A DNA stretch of 64,000 nt from Capronia americana. Lineage: Eukaryota; Ascomycota; Eurotiomycetes; Chaetothyriales; Herpotrichiellaceae. The stretch covers positions 186,001 through 250,000 of the forward strand of contig JADWQD010000016.1 in NCBI GenBank assembly GCA_016110215.1, written 5' to 3'. The notes under the pieces are model-generated. The model saw nothing but the letters and a program-made list of their open reading frames with translations. It did no database searches and was not told the origin of the DNA. The position numbers and the translations under genes are program-made. Position 1 is the stretch's first letter. The number at the start of each line of letters is the position of its first letter. Below, one piece after another: positions 1 through 10,044 of this stretch.

Positions 1-717
1 CACTGCTTGAGCCTGCTCGATAGCTTCACCAAACCGTCCCATAGGGAAGTGCACCTCGCGCCTATGTCGTTTCTGCAGATCATCGCCAAGCCAATCTTGT
101 AACAAGGGAGTGTTCAACGGGCCAGGGCACAGCGAGTTGAACCGGATGTTCTCTCTGGCATGCACGATGGCTAGTTCTCGTGTCATGGCCAAGACTGCAC
201 CTTTCGACGCCGTGTACGCCAATTGAGGTGTCGCGGCGCCCATCAACGCCACGAAGCTGGCCACATTGATGACAGATCCTTTGGTCTTCTTGTTCCTTCG
301 CATGGACAATACCGCATGCTTGCTTCCATACCACACGCCCTTGACGTTGATCTTGTGCGTCAGGTCCCAGATGTCCTCGGGGGTGTTGATGGCATCGTCG
401 TCCTTGGCGTGCATAATCCCGGCGTTGTTGAATATGATATCGATTCCACCATGCTTGTCTTGGGACTCGATCGCCGCTTGGACATCAGACTCCTTCGAGA
501 CGTCGCATTTGATGGTTTCTAAGCGCGGGTGGTTGGGCACGAGTTCCTTGACTTTTGCCAGCGCCTTTGCCAGGGCCGGTTCTGAGATGTCTGCCAGAAG
601 GACAGCCGCGCCTTCTTTGGCGAATAGAACCGTGGTCTCAAGGCCAATGCCACCTGCTGCTCCGGTAATGACGGCGGTTTTGCCCGCCAGGCGACCAGGT
701 CGTGACTCTGTAGCCAT
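1..717 (-). CDS. short-chain dehydrogenase/reductase, C-terminus beyond the window
   Basis: NAD(P)-dependent oxidoreductase of the classical SDR family. The start ATG is at 717 and the frame is open through base 1, so 239 residues are visible and the end lies outside the window. Seen directly: the Rossmann motif TGAAGGIG at residues 18-25, an NNAG motif near residue 95, and the catalytic YTASK (Tyr-x3-Lys) near residue 168. Classical SDRs have about 250-280 residues, so little is missing. No intron is needed. The substrate cannot be read from the sequence; fungal relatives are often named 2,5-dichloro-cyclohexadienediol or glucose dehydrogenases by similarity only. The gene is divergent from the glutamine-synthetase-like gene, with about 780 bp between the two starts. 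Confidence 0.93.
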   Translation of the reverse strand, partial: MATESRPGRLAGKTAVITGAAGGIGLETTVLFAKEGAAVLLADISEPALAKALAKVKELVPNHPRLETIKCDVSKESDVQAAIESQDKHGGIDIIFNNAGIMHAKDDDAINTPEDIWDLTHKINVKGVWYGSKHAVLSMRRNKKTKGSVINVASFVALMGAATPQLAYTASKGAVLAMTRELAIVHARENIRFNSLCPGPLNTPLLQDWLGDDLQKRHRREVHFPMGRFGEAIEQAQAV

Positions 718-1495
718 CTCAAAGGGGTCTCTCTGACCGGACCTGACGTGTGAGTGAGTGGGCGGTGAGAGAGAGGTGAGAGCCAGAGGCAAAAGAGTGG
801 TGACTAGGGAATCAACACCCTTTCACTGATTTTTGAAGTGAACTAGTACAATGGGTGCTGGCAGTGTCACACGGGCACACAATGCAACGGGAAATAATAT
901 CGATCGAGTCACTCGAATATCATGGAAAACAGAGCCCGGCCCTTATCTAATCAAACATGGTCTTCTCCGAAGCAACCCGCCATGGCCCATCCATACCAAA
1001 CTCTTGGATGCCGCCTGTCCAATGGGCGATTTTCTAGGCTTGAGCTGCATCTTCTTGTTGATCGCAAGCACATGAGCTCCTGCCCTGTGAGAAGCTCGAG
1101 TCGGCTGCAGTATCCGGCCCGTTGTCGGAGACGGGCAGGTACAAGCGTCATTGATTCATTCCAAGGATGCAGCTACCAGCCTTGCATTATTTCAAACCTG
1201 GTACGAGTACTTGTGTACCTCGTACGCAGTGGTTCATTCCATTTGGCCTTCGGCCCCTCGACCCCGAGATGCCTTAAGCCTATCGCTTCGAGGGTGAGCT
1301 TATCAGCTCAGCCTCCGCTGCACATCCAAGCCCCGAATCAAGCACCTTCTATGTAACACCAATCATTGCCCCGCTTTGTGTAAGAGGGTTCGCAGCTTGC
1401 TCTTGTGAGCTCTTTGCTCCTTGTTCTTCGTTCTTCGGTCCTCGGTCCTAGCCTTTGATCCTCATTCTGCCGTCCTTTGTCTCACCGTTTCAGCT
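718..1495. promoter_or_regulatory. shared divergent upstream region, SDR and GS-like genes
   Basis: This 778-bp gap separates two divergent starts and must hold both promoters. The last ~100 bases before the GS-like ATG (about 1391-1495) are strongly pyrimidine-rich with repeated cttcg/cctt runs, typical of a fungal transcription start region and leader. No defined binding site was identified. Confidence 0.5.
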
Positions 1496-3006
1496 ATGGC
1501 CAACAAGGAGATCCTCACTCTTGACGACCTGGAGACTGAGTTGGCGACCGATAACAAGGTCAAGCTCGCAGGCATTGATATTGATGGCACGCGCTCATTC
1601 AGCTTTTCTCTAGGCCCCTGCTGACTCGCGCAGGCATGCTCCGGGGCAAGTTGGTCTCCAAGAAGAAGTTCCTTTCCGTTGCCAAAGATGGCTTTGGCTT
1701 CTGCAGCGTGGTGTTCGGCTGGGATATGCACGACCTGACCTACTTCCGCGAACTCAGGATCAGCAATAAAGAGAATGGATACAAGGATCTGGTTGCAAAG
1801 ATAGATCTCTCCAGCTACCGTCGCATACCTTGGGAGGGCGATGTCCCTTTCTTTCTGGTCAGCTTCTACGATCCCGACACAGACAAGCCGATCTCCGCGT
1901 GTCCGAGGAGTGTTCTGCGTACCGTCGTCGGGAAGTTACACGACGCAGGGTACGGAGCCATGGCCGGTGCTGAGTACGAGTTCTTCACATACCGGGCTCC
2001 AAAAGACGAAACAACACAGACCACTCACAAGACCTCTTCCACAACAGCTTCCTTCCTCCAGAACAACCCCGTCGACGCGCTGCAGCATTTGACTCAGGGG
2101 ATGTTCGGCTACTCCTTGACCGACCCCATACACAACCAAGATTGGTTCTATAGCGTCTTTGAAACTTGCGAGAAGTTCAGGTGTAACGTCGAGGGCTGGC
2201 ACACAGAATCGGGTCCCGGTGTATTTGAAGCAGCTCTGGAGTTTGGAGAGGTCACCCAAATGGCGGACCGAGCAAGCCTGTTCAAGTACGTGGTGAAGGC
2301 GATGGGCAGCAAGCACGGCATCACACCCACGTTCATGGCAAAGCCGAAGCAAGGCTTACCCGGCAACAGTGGGCACATGCATTGCTCGATTGTTGACAAA
2401 TCGGGAAAGAACTTGTTCTACCGTGGCGAGAAAGACCCCAACCCACCATACAAAGACCTGGAGTACGTGTCGGATCTAGGGCGACATTTCCTTGCGGGAC
2501 TTTTAGATGGTCTTGCAGACGTCATGCCCATTATCGCACCCACGATCAATTCTTACAAGCGGCTGGTGGAGAATTTCTGGGCCCCTGTCACAGTGTCTTG
2601 GGGTCTGGAACATCGCGCCGCATCTATCCGCTTAATCGCTCCTCCGATAGCTTCGGCCAAGTCGACAAGGTTTGAAATCAGAGTCTGCGGTGCGGATGCC
2701 AATGCATCCTTGGTCCTGGCAACCATTGTTGGCCTCGGCTGGAGAGGTATCGAGAAGAAGCTGGAGATTAAGCTACCACCACTGGGCAAGGGCGAAGAAG
2801 TCGGAGGTCTCGCCGACAAAGGCGAGCGATTGCCCAAGAACCTCAAAGATAGCACGGCACGATTTATGGCCAAAGATAGCGTCGCGCGGGAAATATTTGG
2901 AGACGAGTTTGTTGAGCACTATGGCGGTACACGAGAGCACGAGTTACGACTATGGGACGAGGCAGTTACGGATTGGGAGGTAAGAAGGTACATTGAGACT
3001 GTATGA
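1496..3006 (+). CDS. glutamine-synthetase-like protein (type I GS/FluG C-terminal family)
   Basis: Two exons, 1496-1586 and 1634-3006, give 487 residues. The 47-bp intron has a GC donor (GCACGC), a CTGAC branch-like site and a CAG acceptor; the join restores the continuous motif around IDG-MLRGK. Family features seen: GFGFCSVVFGWDMHD near the N-terminal beta-grasp, YEFFTYRAP, the glutamate/ammonia-site-like VEGWHTESGPGVFE, and the ATP-site-like KPKQGLPGNSGHMHCS. True GS ligates ammonia to glutamate, but fungal members of this branch may act on other amines such as gamma-glutamyl polyamine substrates, so the reaction is not settled. It lacks the N-terminal amidohydrolase half of FluG. The start at 1496 is chosen over an in-frame upstream ATG at 1421 because homology begins near MANKEIL and the upstream part is pyrimidine-rich leader. 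Confidence 0.93.
1587..1633 (+). other. GC-AG intron in the GS-like gene
   Basis: A 47-bp intron with donor GCACGC instead of GT, CTGAC branch-like site at 1621-1625 and acceptor CAG at 1631-1633. Removing it restores the GS motif across the junction; keeping it introduces a TGA in frame. Confidence 0.85.
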
Positions 3007-3852
3007 GATGATACCCATTCACGATCGAGCATTGAGAGCAACTGATATGCGAGCTGTGCGAAAACACACTGCGAGTACATCGTCCGACAGCACTGAGGCC
3101 AGCGGTGACAAGAGCCAGGCCGGCTGGGATAACGAGCACCAGCAGATCTCATTCACAGGTTATGAGTCCTGATATTCTGATCGGCTCAAATCCCGGGATA
3201 TATCGGAGGGAACCGTGTCTTTCAAATAAACGGAACAGCGCTCGACGTCGCCACGGTGCGCGCTGACCAAATCCCGAAGCATCGAATCGATAAGACGCTG
3301 ACCAGTTCAGCCCACGAACAGCAGATCCAAGGCAACAGCATGGATGAAAAGGGTGACACTGCAATGAAATCACCCCCAGCGCGGAAACGTTCTGGCAGAC
3401 TCCTGTCGACTTTAGCCTCAAGATGATATTTCTAACAATAGGACCCGATTTCATCTTTGTTCACCAGTATTATTCTGACAGCAAGTGCCGAATATGCGAT
3501 GGTTAAGACTCTGCTTTGTCACAATGAGCTGCTCCAGAATAATCATGTTTGGTCTCTTTGTGCCAGACCTGTCGAGGTTCACCAGCCCATTGCACCTTCG
3601 AGGCCTATTCTCTTTGTATACACATCCATTGTGTCTATTGTGTCCAGAATTGGAACCGTCTAGGACAATGACCGATTATCAGTGCAAGTGCTGCTATTCC
3701 TGTCGCTCGTGGTATGTGCTTCGGGTTGCACAAATGTTTCCCATGTTCCAGTTGTGTCCTGGTGTTTTTATGTTTTGTTTTCATCCGTTAAACCGAGGGC
3801 TTTGCATTCGATTACACCATCTCTAACAAGGAATTCACCTATTGGCTTCGTG
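3007..3852. other. intergenic, GS-like to SET gene
   Basis: No convincing gene. The SET-gene frame stays open upstream to 3682 with a hydrophobic, serine-rich translation unlike the rest of the protein, so 3682-3852 is more likely leader or an upstream intron than coding sequence. Confidence 0.4.
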
Positions 3853-6153
3853 ATGAGTTCACAAGCACAGAACAGTGGCAATCTGGGAAGGGGAATGAGG
3901 ACGAAGAAGCCAACAGCCAAGGGCCAGGCATATGCAAGTACATTCTCAAGGAGAGGCGCTGCACATGGTATTACTCCGTCTCATATCGCAGTCCAAGGTA
4001 CTACTCAGGCTCAGGTCCCTGCTCAAGCCGCTACTCAGTCACAAGTTCCTACTCAAGCGCAAACAGGCCGTCGTATCACCAGATCCCAAACAAGAACCCA
4101 AGCTGGATTGCGTGCCCCGACCAATGTTGCCAACAGCACGCAAGGCCAGACCAACGCGGCCGCCAATGGTACTCAGCTTGCACCTGAAGTATCAACGAGG
4201 AAGCGTGCCAGGCAGGCTACAATCTTAAAGGCCAAAATTGACGGGCTGATGATAAAGATCTACGAGGAAATTCGCCGTGCGGCCATTGACAAGCTATCTT
4301 CGCACAAAGATGAGATCTACGCGGTAAGAGAGTTCCTCTTTCAAGCTCGATTGCGTCGCTTCTTCGATCTTCAGCCAGAAAGCAAACGGGAAGTTTTACT
4401 AGTAAGTCTCGAAGAATACGATGTACACCATCCCCGAGGTGGCTCGGTCGCAAATGACGCGAGAAGGGCCCTTCTTTTTCCAGAACCGGACAGACTGACC
4501 GAGTTCTTCGACGATCCCAAGCTCCTTCTTTTGACCTTCTGCGCACATTCTGCGAGCTTTAGAGAGGCCATACGACGCAGCGACGCCCAAAGCAGAGAGG
4601 AAGGAGCGCCCGCGTGGAGTGTCATCTATCCGGTGCTCAAGTCCTGTGCGTCAAGCCTGGAGTTGTTTGCGCGATCGTTTGATTTCAACTGGGAAAAGAA
4701 TCTGCGGGCATTTGAAAAGCATTTTGACACGATCTTGAAGTATGTATATAGTGATGAGCAGAGAAGACACCGCCGTAATCCTGGAGGCCTCGGGGGCCTC
4801 GGGGGCATAGATCAATCGAATTTTGGGATTGACGATGGAGATCTCGCCGAGATCCACCGAATTCCAGACGAAGAGGAGAGCTACATCCATCACCACTGGG
4901 CCTTGCCCTCCGAAGACAAGCAGCCCGCGGTCCGGCCGACGATCAAGTACACCGTGACGGGCGACATGTGGAGGACGCCGTTCGTGAACGACTTTTACGC
5001 CGTCGTCGACCGACCCAGAATCCGGAGAAAAGGCAAGAAAGCGAAATTACCGGTCACGCTCCCACCTGGCTCCGAGCAAACGCTGAAACAACTGGACATT
5101 ACCAAATCCGTTATCCTTGATATGGGGAACCATCCCTGGCCCCTCGGGGCGTCTTCCAACGTCCTCGGAAGGCCTGACTTCTGCGGTGCCCCCGGGCACA
5201 AATGCATCGCCTGCGGTGTGGAGGCGCCCGACTCAGTCAACCCGCCCAACGCGAACGCGGAAGACGGTAGCGACGCAGAGGAGTCCTCCGCGGCGGGACA
5301 ACCGCAAACAGAGCCCGAGCACGCACCGTCTCCAGAACGCCCCTACCCCTGCCATTGTACGCTCAAGGAGCTGATGGCGGTGAAGAACAACAAGAAGACC
5401 ATCTTCACGCAGGCCGACTCCCTCCTGGTCGAACTCTTCACAACGCACGACAAAGGCCGGGGCATCCGCTCCCTCCAACGCATCCCCAGGGGCACCTTCA
5501 TCGGCCAGTACATCGGCGAGACCTACCCGGAGCGGGACCTGGACACCGGATCGGAAATCTACCGGTACGGCGGGCCCGAAGGCAACGTCTACCACTTCAG
5601 CGTGCCGTTGGGCGCGCCACCTCCGCCACGAACCCCCGACCGCCGGCCCCACTTCACCGTCGACTCGGCGCACCTGGGCAACTGGACGCGGTTCATGAAC
5701 CACCACTGCAGTCCGAACGTGCGGTTCCAGACGGTCAACCTGGGCCAGGTGTGGACCACCGTCGTCCGCACGGTCAAGGAGATCAAGTTCCGCGAGGAGA
5801 TCACGGCGGACTACGGGCCCGATTACTTCTACCATCAGGGGTTGGATTGTCGGTGCGGCCACGCCCGGTGTAAGTACAGCAACGTGACTGGTGAACAACG
5901 AGCCAACAGTCGGAAGCGGGCGCGGGATGGAGACGACGAGCATTCGCAGAGTGAAAATGGCGACGGCGGGGAAGAGGAAGATGAAGATGAAGAACAGCAG
6001 AAGACAGAGAGGAAGAGGAAGAGGCCGAGAACTGTCGCCAAGAAAGGGTCAAGGACCAAGGCCCCGACGAAGGGGCGGGATGTGGATGTGAGGCCCACGG
6101 GAAAGAGTAAAGGTAAGGGTAAGGCAGCCAAGAAAGGCGGAAAGAGGCGATGA
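3853..6153 (+). CDS. SET-domain protein, putative histone-lysine methyltransferase
   Basis: A single open frame of 766 residues from the ATG at 3853. The N-terminal ~110 residues are rich in Gln, Thr, Ala and Arg with loosely repeated TQ/SQ units. A middle part has no recognised domain. Two CxxC-like clusters (near 5185-5220 and 5347-5360) may be a reduced pre-SET. The SET domain runs from about residue 520: KGRGIRSLQRIPRG, IGQYIGE, the AdoMet/active-site motif NHHCSPN near residue 615, and EEITADYG near 650. It is followed by a post-SET CxCxxxxC (CRCGHARC) near 665, as in the SUV39/Clr4/DIM-5 group. The tail is an acidic run and then a Lys/Arg-rich stretch resembling nuclear targeting signals. 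Expected role: nuclear lysine methylation; the histone residue is unknown. The 5' end is uncertain. Confidence 0.85.
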   Translation: MSSQAQNSGNLGRGMRTKKPTAKGQAYASTFSRRGAAHGITPSHIAVQGTTQAQVPAQAATQSQVPTQAQTGRRITRSQTRTQAGLRAPTNVANSTQGQTNAAANGTQLAPEVSTRKRARQATILKAKIDGLMIKIYEEIRRAAIDKLSSHKDEIYAVREFLFQARLRRFFDLQPESKREVLLVSLEEYDVHHPRGGSVANDARRALLFPEPDRLTEFFDDPKLLLLTFCAHSASFREAIRRSDAQSREEGAPAWSVIYPVLKSCASSLELFARSFDFNWEKNLRAFEKHFDTILKYVYSDEQRRHRRNPGGLGGLGGIDQSNFGIDDGDLAEIHRIPDEEESYIHHHWALPSEDKQPAVRPTIKYTVTGDMWRTPFVNDFYAVVDRPRIRRKGKKAKLPVTLPPGSEQTLKQLDITKSVILDMGNHPWPLGASSNVLGRPDFCGAPGHKCIACGVEAPDSVNPPNANAEDGSDAEESSAAGQPQTEPEHAPSPERPYPCHCTLKELMAVKNNKKTIFTQADSLLVELFTTHDKGRGIRSLQRIPRGTFIGQYIGETYPERDLDTGSEIYRYGGPEGNVYHFSVPLGAPPPPRTPDRRPHFTVDSAHLGNWTRFMNHHCSPNVRFQTVNLGQVWTTVVRTVKEIKFREEITADYGPDYFYHQGLDCRCGHARCKYSNVTGEQRANSRKRARDGDDEHSQSENGDGGEEEDEDEEQQKTERKRKRPRTVAKKGSRTKAPTKGRDVDVRPTGKSKGKGKAAKKGGKRR

Positions 6154-6884
6154 AGGTTGACGTTGCAGTTGAATCTGAAAATGAAGCGACCGTGGTGTTG
6201 AGAGATATGTATTACTATGTATTGTATTTGTATTATATTGCGTTGTATTATAAGGTACAGTTGTTCCCGAAAGTGGTCAATATTGCGGACACATTGCGAT
6301 TCTTTTCTTTCGACGCTAAAGAACCCACATATTACCGTATTTAGTCTAGCTCATGCTCGCTTTCAACTTGGTATATTTCATGTATCTTTACTAGCAAATA
6401 TAGTGTGAATGTACATAATATCAAGAAAGTTGACCTCTTTGCAAGTTTTGGTGGGGAGCGCCAAGACAATTGTCACCACCTACTGCGGATGGGATAGCGC
6501 CTTAGGCGGGATCATTCTCACTGCCAATATAATCACGTGATAAAATTGATTGGTTGGTCGAGACATTGTCCGCTGGACAAACTTCGAGTCAAATCCGCGC
6601 TTCAGCCTAATCGAGCAGGCCTCTAACATTCGTCTGGACTGCCTACGCATGGACCAGTTTTGCAAATGCCCTATTTCAGCGATGTGAGATTCGCGGAATC
6701 CTTCCTCCCACGTACGCTCCGGCCGAACCTCGACCTCGAGCCCATTCTGATTATAACCTGGCGCAGCCCAGTTCGAATGACCACATCACACATCAAGCCG
6801 CAACCAGCAATCAAGCACTCTTAAGGGATGCTGGCTGTTGTTGTTCTTATCTGCCCAATATATCTCTTCAACGGGGTTTACGCG
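6154..6884. other. intergenic, SET gene to HET gene
   Basis: The part just after the SET stop (about 6205-6260) is markedly AT-rich with runs of tatt/gtat, consistent with a 3' untranslated and polyadenylation region. The remainder should hold the HET gene promoter. An upstream in-frame start at 6828 is discounted because HET proteins normally begin at MRLL. Confidence 0.45.
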
Positions 6885-9603
6885 ATGCGTCTTTTGAAAT
6901 TCGACAGTCGTGGTGAACTTACCTTGACCAAGAATTTCGGCAAGAACATTCCATGCTACGCAATACTTTCCCATACCTGGGGAGTTGATGATGAGGAGAT
7001 TACTTTCAAAGATCTAGAAAATGGATCTAGTAAGAGCAAGGCTGGTTATAAGAAGATTCGGTTTTGTGGCGAGCAGGCTCATAAGGATGGCCTACAATAT
7101 TTCTGGGTGGATACATGCTGCATTGATAAATCAAGTAGCGCAGAGCTTCAAGAAGCTATCACCTCTATGTTTCGCTGGTACCGTGATGCAGCGAAGTGCT
7201 ATGTGTACCTATCAGACGTTACAGTTCATGAACGCGACAGTGACCAGACTGAGCGGCCGTGGGAACCAGCATTTCGGAAAAGCAGATGGTTCACACGAGG
7301 CTGGACACTTCAAGAACTCCTTGCTCCGAAATCGGTCGAATTCTTTTCACGAGAAGAAGAGCTCCTAGGTGAAAAAAAGACACTGAAGCAGCAGATTCAC
7401 GAGATAACGGACATTCCTATCGCGGCTCTTTGCGGAGCACCTTTGTCTGAATTCGGTGTTGATGAGCGGCTACGATGGGCAGGGAATCGCAAAACCCGAC
7501 GAGAAGAGGATAAGGCTTATTGTCTTTTGGGAATTTTCAACGTCTTTATGCCTCTCATATATGGTGAGGGAGAAAACGCTTTCGTCCGGCTAAAAGCAGA
7601 AATCGATGGGTCTTCGAGGAGTAAGTAGTCCACTCACCACCAGTGTTTTCCTGCTTGCCAGATCTTTACCCTCGCCTTAATCTCTTTACAATACTAACAA
7701 AATCCTATAGAATTGCTAAATCTGCCCAAGACTACGCTTAACTTAGCCAAATACGACGAGGCGGCAAAGAAGAGCCTCAGCGATCTACAAGCCACTGATC
7801 CAGAGGATTCGACAATTCTTCAAGAATGGCGGGATAGTGATCATGCTAACAATCTGGCCGATGACATCCTGACAGAAATAAAGCAAGAGGTACAGGGACT
7901 GATGGCTGTCCTGTGCTCAATGAGTCAAGCTCAGGAGCGGATTATCGCGAAAGCGCTGCACGATAGGATGACATATCCAGTAACCTCCCCAGCAGGACCG
8001 AAAAGACATCTTCAGTATCGCGGATGCAGAAGGCGAGTCTGCAAGAACAAGTCACCAGGCAAGCAGAAGCAGTCTACCCCTTCTCATTCTTCGCTGCCTG
8101 GCTCTTTTCCTGCAGATTATCTGTGTTCCGAAGTCTCGTGCACTTCGATAGCAAGCACCTCAATGTCCCATCCCAGGATTGATACATCTTGCTGCATGGC
8201 GGACGCTAGTCGTGCATTCTGGGCCATGTTACTTACAGTGCTCTATGCCAATCCGCAATCACGAAAGCTAGCTGGTCGATTGTGGATGGGTTTACAAGCT
8301 GACCCGGTCCTTGCCTTACTTTGTCTAATGTGTGTTGTGTTAGTTCAGCGATGTCTGCTTCATGTCCCAAAGCATATCTCGCTGTTATCTGACAACAGCA
8401 TTGCATTTGAGGATGTCTTCGGCATCGAAATCCGTGTGCCGTATCGACAGTGCGAGCAATACGAGCTCTTTCACGGCTTTCTCGAATATTACTTTCGACA
8501 GAAACCTGGTCTCCAGCGAGTCATGCAGAAGCGATATCGACTACTTCTAGGCAATGCTCGCGGCCAGATAATTGAGCGCTCGACGTGGACCGAGATGGTC
8601 AGACCAAATACACGCCTGACTATGGCTATATTGCTGGCCTCCCCTCAGAGCCAATGCGCGAAATGCCTTGGAGAGCTTGAGCCTTGTAGCCAAGGCCAGA
8701 TCCGCATCTGGTAAGTGGTTAAATTGTTGATCGTGGGTCCTTTGACTGACCATGCTTAGCTTTCCTTGCAATCAAGAGTATAGTGTCGAAACTCTGTCCG
8801 CCCCCAACCACCAGAGGTCTTCCTCAACGAAAGCAATCGACTACCAGATCAGTGAAACGGAGCAGCTGGATTTACCTCTCCGCCATCCCACCGAATCGCA
8901 CGAAGTAGAGGTCGCTGCTTCTCTACTGGAGCAAGCAAGTAACATGACGTCGCAGAGCAACTCAGGCCAGGCAATTGAGGCACCAACTCAGGAGATCATT
9001 GCCACCAACAATCCCCATACGAGGAGTGATGGAGCCGCAACTGATACACCACATAGATCGAGGCCTCCGGCAAAACAGAAGCCCGGGTCGGTACTCGAGC
9101 TGGAGTTGAAGCTGTTCAAAAACATGACTATTCGCATTGTTCCCCAAGTAACCCCTCTCAGACCTATGTTGCCACGAGACAGGGAGGAAGACATTGATCA
9201 TCTCTCCACAACTGTGAATACCAGCGAGCTTTCGCCGGAAGAGTGGTCCGAACGACTACTGCTAGAAGACACAGGTTTTACATCTACAATCGGCCAACTG
9301 GGTCTGCGGCAAAAAGATGATTCCGAGCTGGAGCCACTTCACGTGCGTGACGACATGTCCATCGTCGCTGAACCAACTCGCCATGTCGATTACCTCAGCC
9401 ACGACTGGGACGAAAGAGAATTAGTACTTTCCTGGCGATATGTCGTGAAAAGAAGGCAGACAATGCAAAACTCAACGAGACTCGAGAATGCTGCGTGGCG
9501 CTTCTGGGCGCAGAAACGAGATGCCTTGAATACCGTGAGTCCCGAAACTTTAAACTGGTTGAAAGATTGCGACGTCACATGGCTTTATGGCCCATTGCAA
9601 TGA
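6885..9603 (+). CDS. HET-domain protein fused to a ubiquitin-like domain and a REG1/areA-like region
   Basis: Three exons, 6885-7620, 7711-8710 and 8760-9603, give 859 residues. Both introns have GTAAGT donors; the first has a ACTAAC branch site. N-terminus: a HET domain, with MRLLKF, YAILSHTW, FWVDTCCIDK and RGWTLQELLAP in order; these domains can trigger heterokaryon-incompatibility death in fungi. A weakly coherent stretch (residues ~330-430) and a hydrophobic segment near 440-465 follow. Residues ~473-580 match the fungal ubiquitin-like domain (ULD_2 type), with its trailing CAKC cluster split by intron 2. Residues ~790-859 match the DUF1752/areA-like motif of REG1-type phosphatase-1 regulators: HVDYLSHDW, LENAAWRFWAQ, SPETLNWLKDCDVTWLYGPL. 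The frame stops at TGA 9601-9603 inside this conserved region. The fusion rests on manual splice joins; a pseudogene is possible. Confidence 0.75.
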
Positions 9604-10044
9604 GAATCTCGCGGCCCTGGAGAGAATAGCAGGAGGGCATCTTCAGCCACCCGGCTCACACGGCCAGCCGAGCACGAAGCGCCAGGGTTTTCAGGAGCTC
9701 GTTCGTCTTTTGCGTTTGCCGACGTGCCCACTCCCTCAGAATGCAAACACGTTCTCTTTGACGAGGAAGTCAGACAAGTACAAGCTATCGATTCTGAGGA
9801 AGATGACGGGCCCGAAGAAGAAGATGACGCGATCTTCGACACAGACGAAGACGACGACTGTGGGTTAATGATGGCGCCGTCTCTCCCAATAGTCCGAGGC
9901 AGTGGTCAAACCTTTTCTCGCGATAACTTAAGCATCGAGTTGAAGACAATTGTTCCGTTACCATCAACCACACTCAAGTACAGGACCGATACCCCAGAGC
10001 CACCAGAGATACCCAACTTCCGTATTGGACTCTGGCCCAATTGA
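9604..10044 (+). pseudogene. REG1-like C-terminal tail, in frame behind the TGA of the HET fusion
   Basis: In the same frame as the preceding exon, 146 codons stay open after the TGA at 9601-9603, ending at TGA 10042-10044. The translation looks like the normal continuation of REG1-type proteins: a CKHVLFDEEV motif (resembling the FxxxV phosphatase-1 docking region), an acidic run of Glu/Asp near 9790-9860, and LPSTTLKYRTDTPEPPE near the end. There is no separate ATG suited to start it. I read it as a truncated tail cut off by a nonsense codon, unless the stop is read through or spliced around. No good in-phase acceptor for the GTGAGT at 9535 was found. Confidence 0.6.

Noticed and set aside
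3682..3852. Upstream extension of the SET frame with a hydrophobic start
   Set aside because: Looks like a signal peptide but a nuclear SET protein would not carry one; composition differs from the rest.
5233..5943. 236-codon minus-strand frame within the SET gene
   Set aside because: Mirror frame of a GC-rich coding region; Val/Arg/Leu-rich translation without a domain.
9535..9640. GTGAGT at 9535 as an intron donor that would remove the TGA at 9601
   Set aside because: It would delete the most conserved part of the REG1-like motif and only weak GAG acceptors are in phase.
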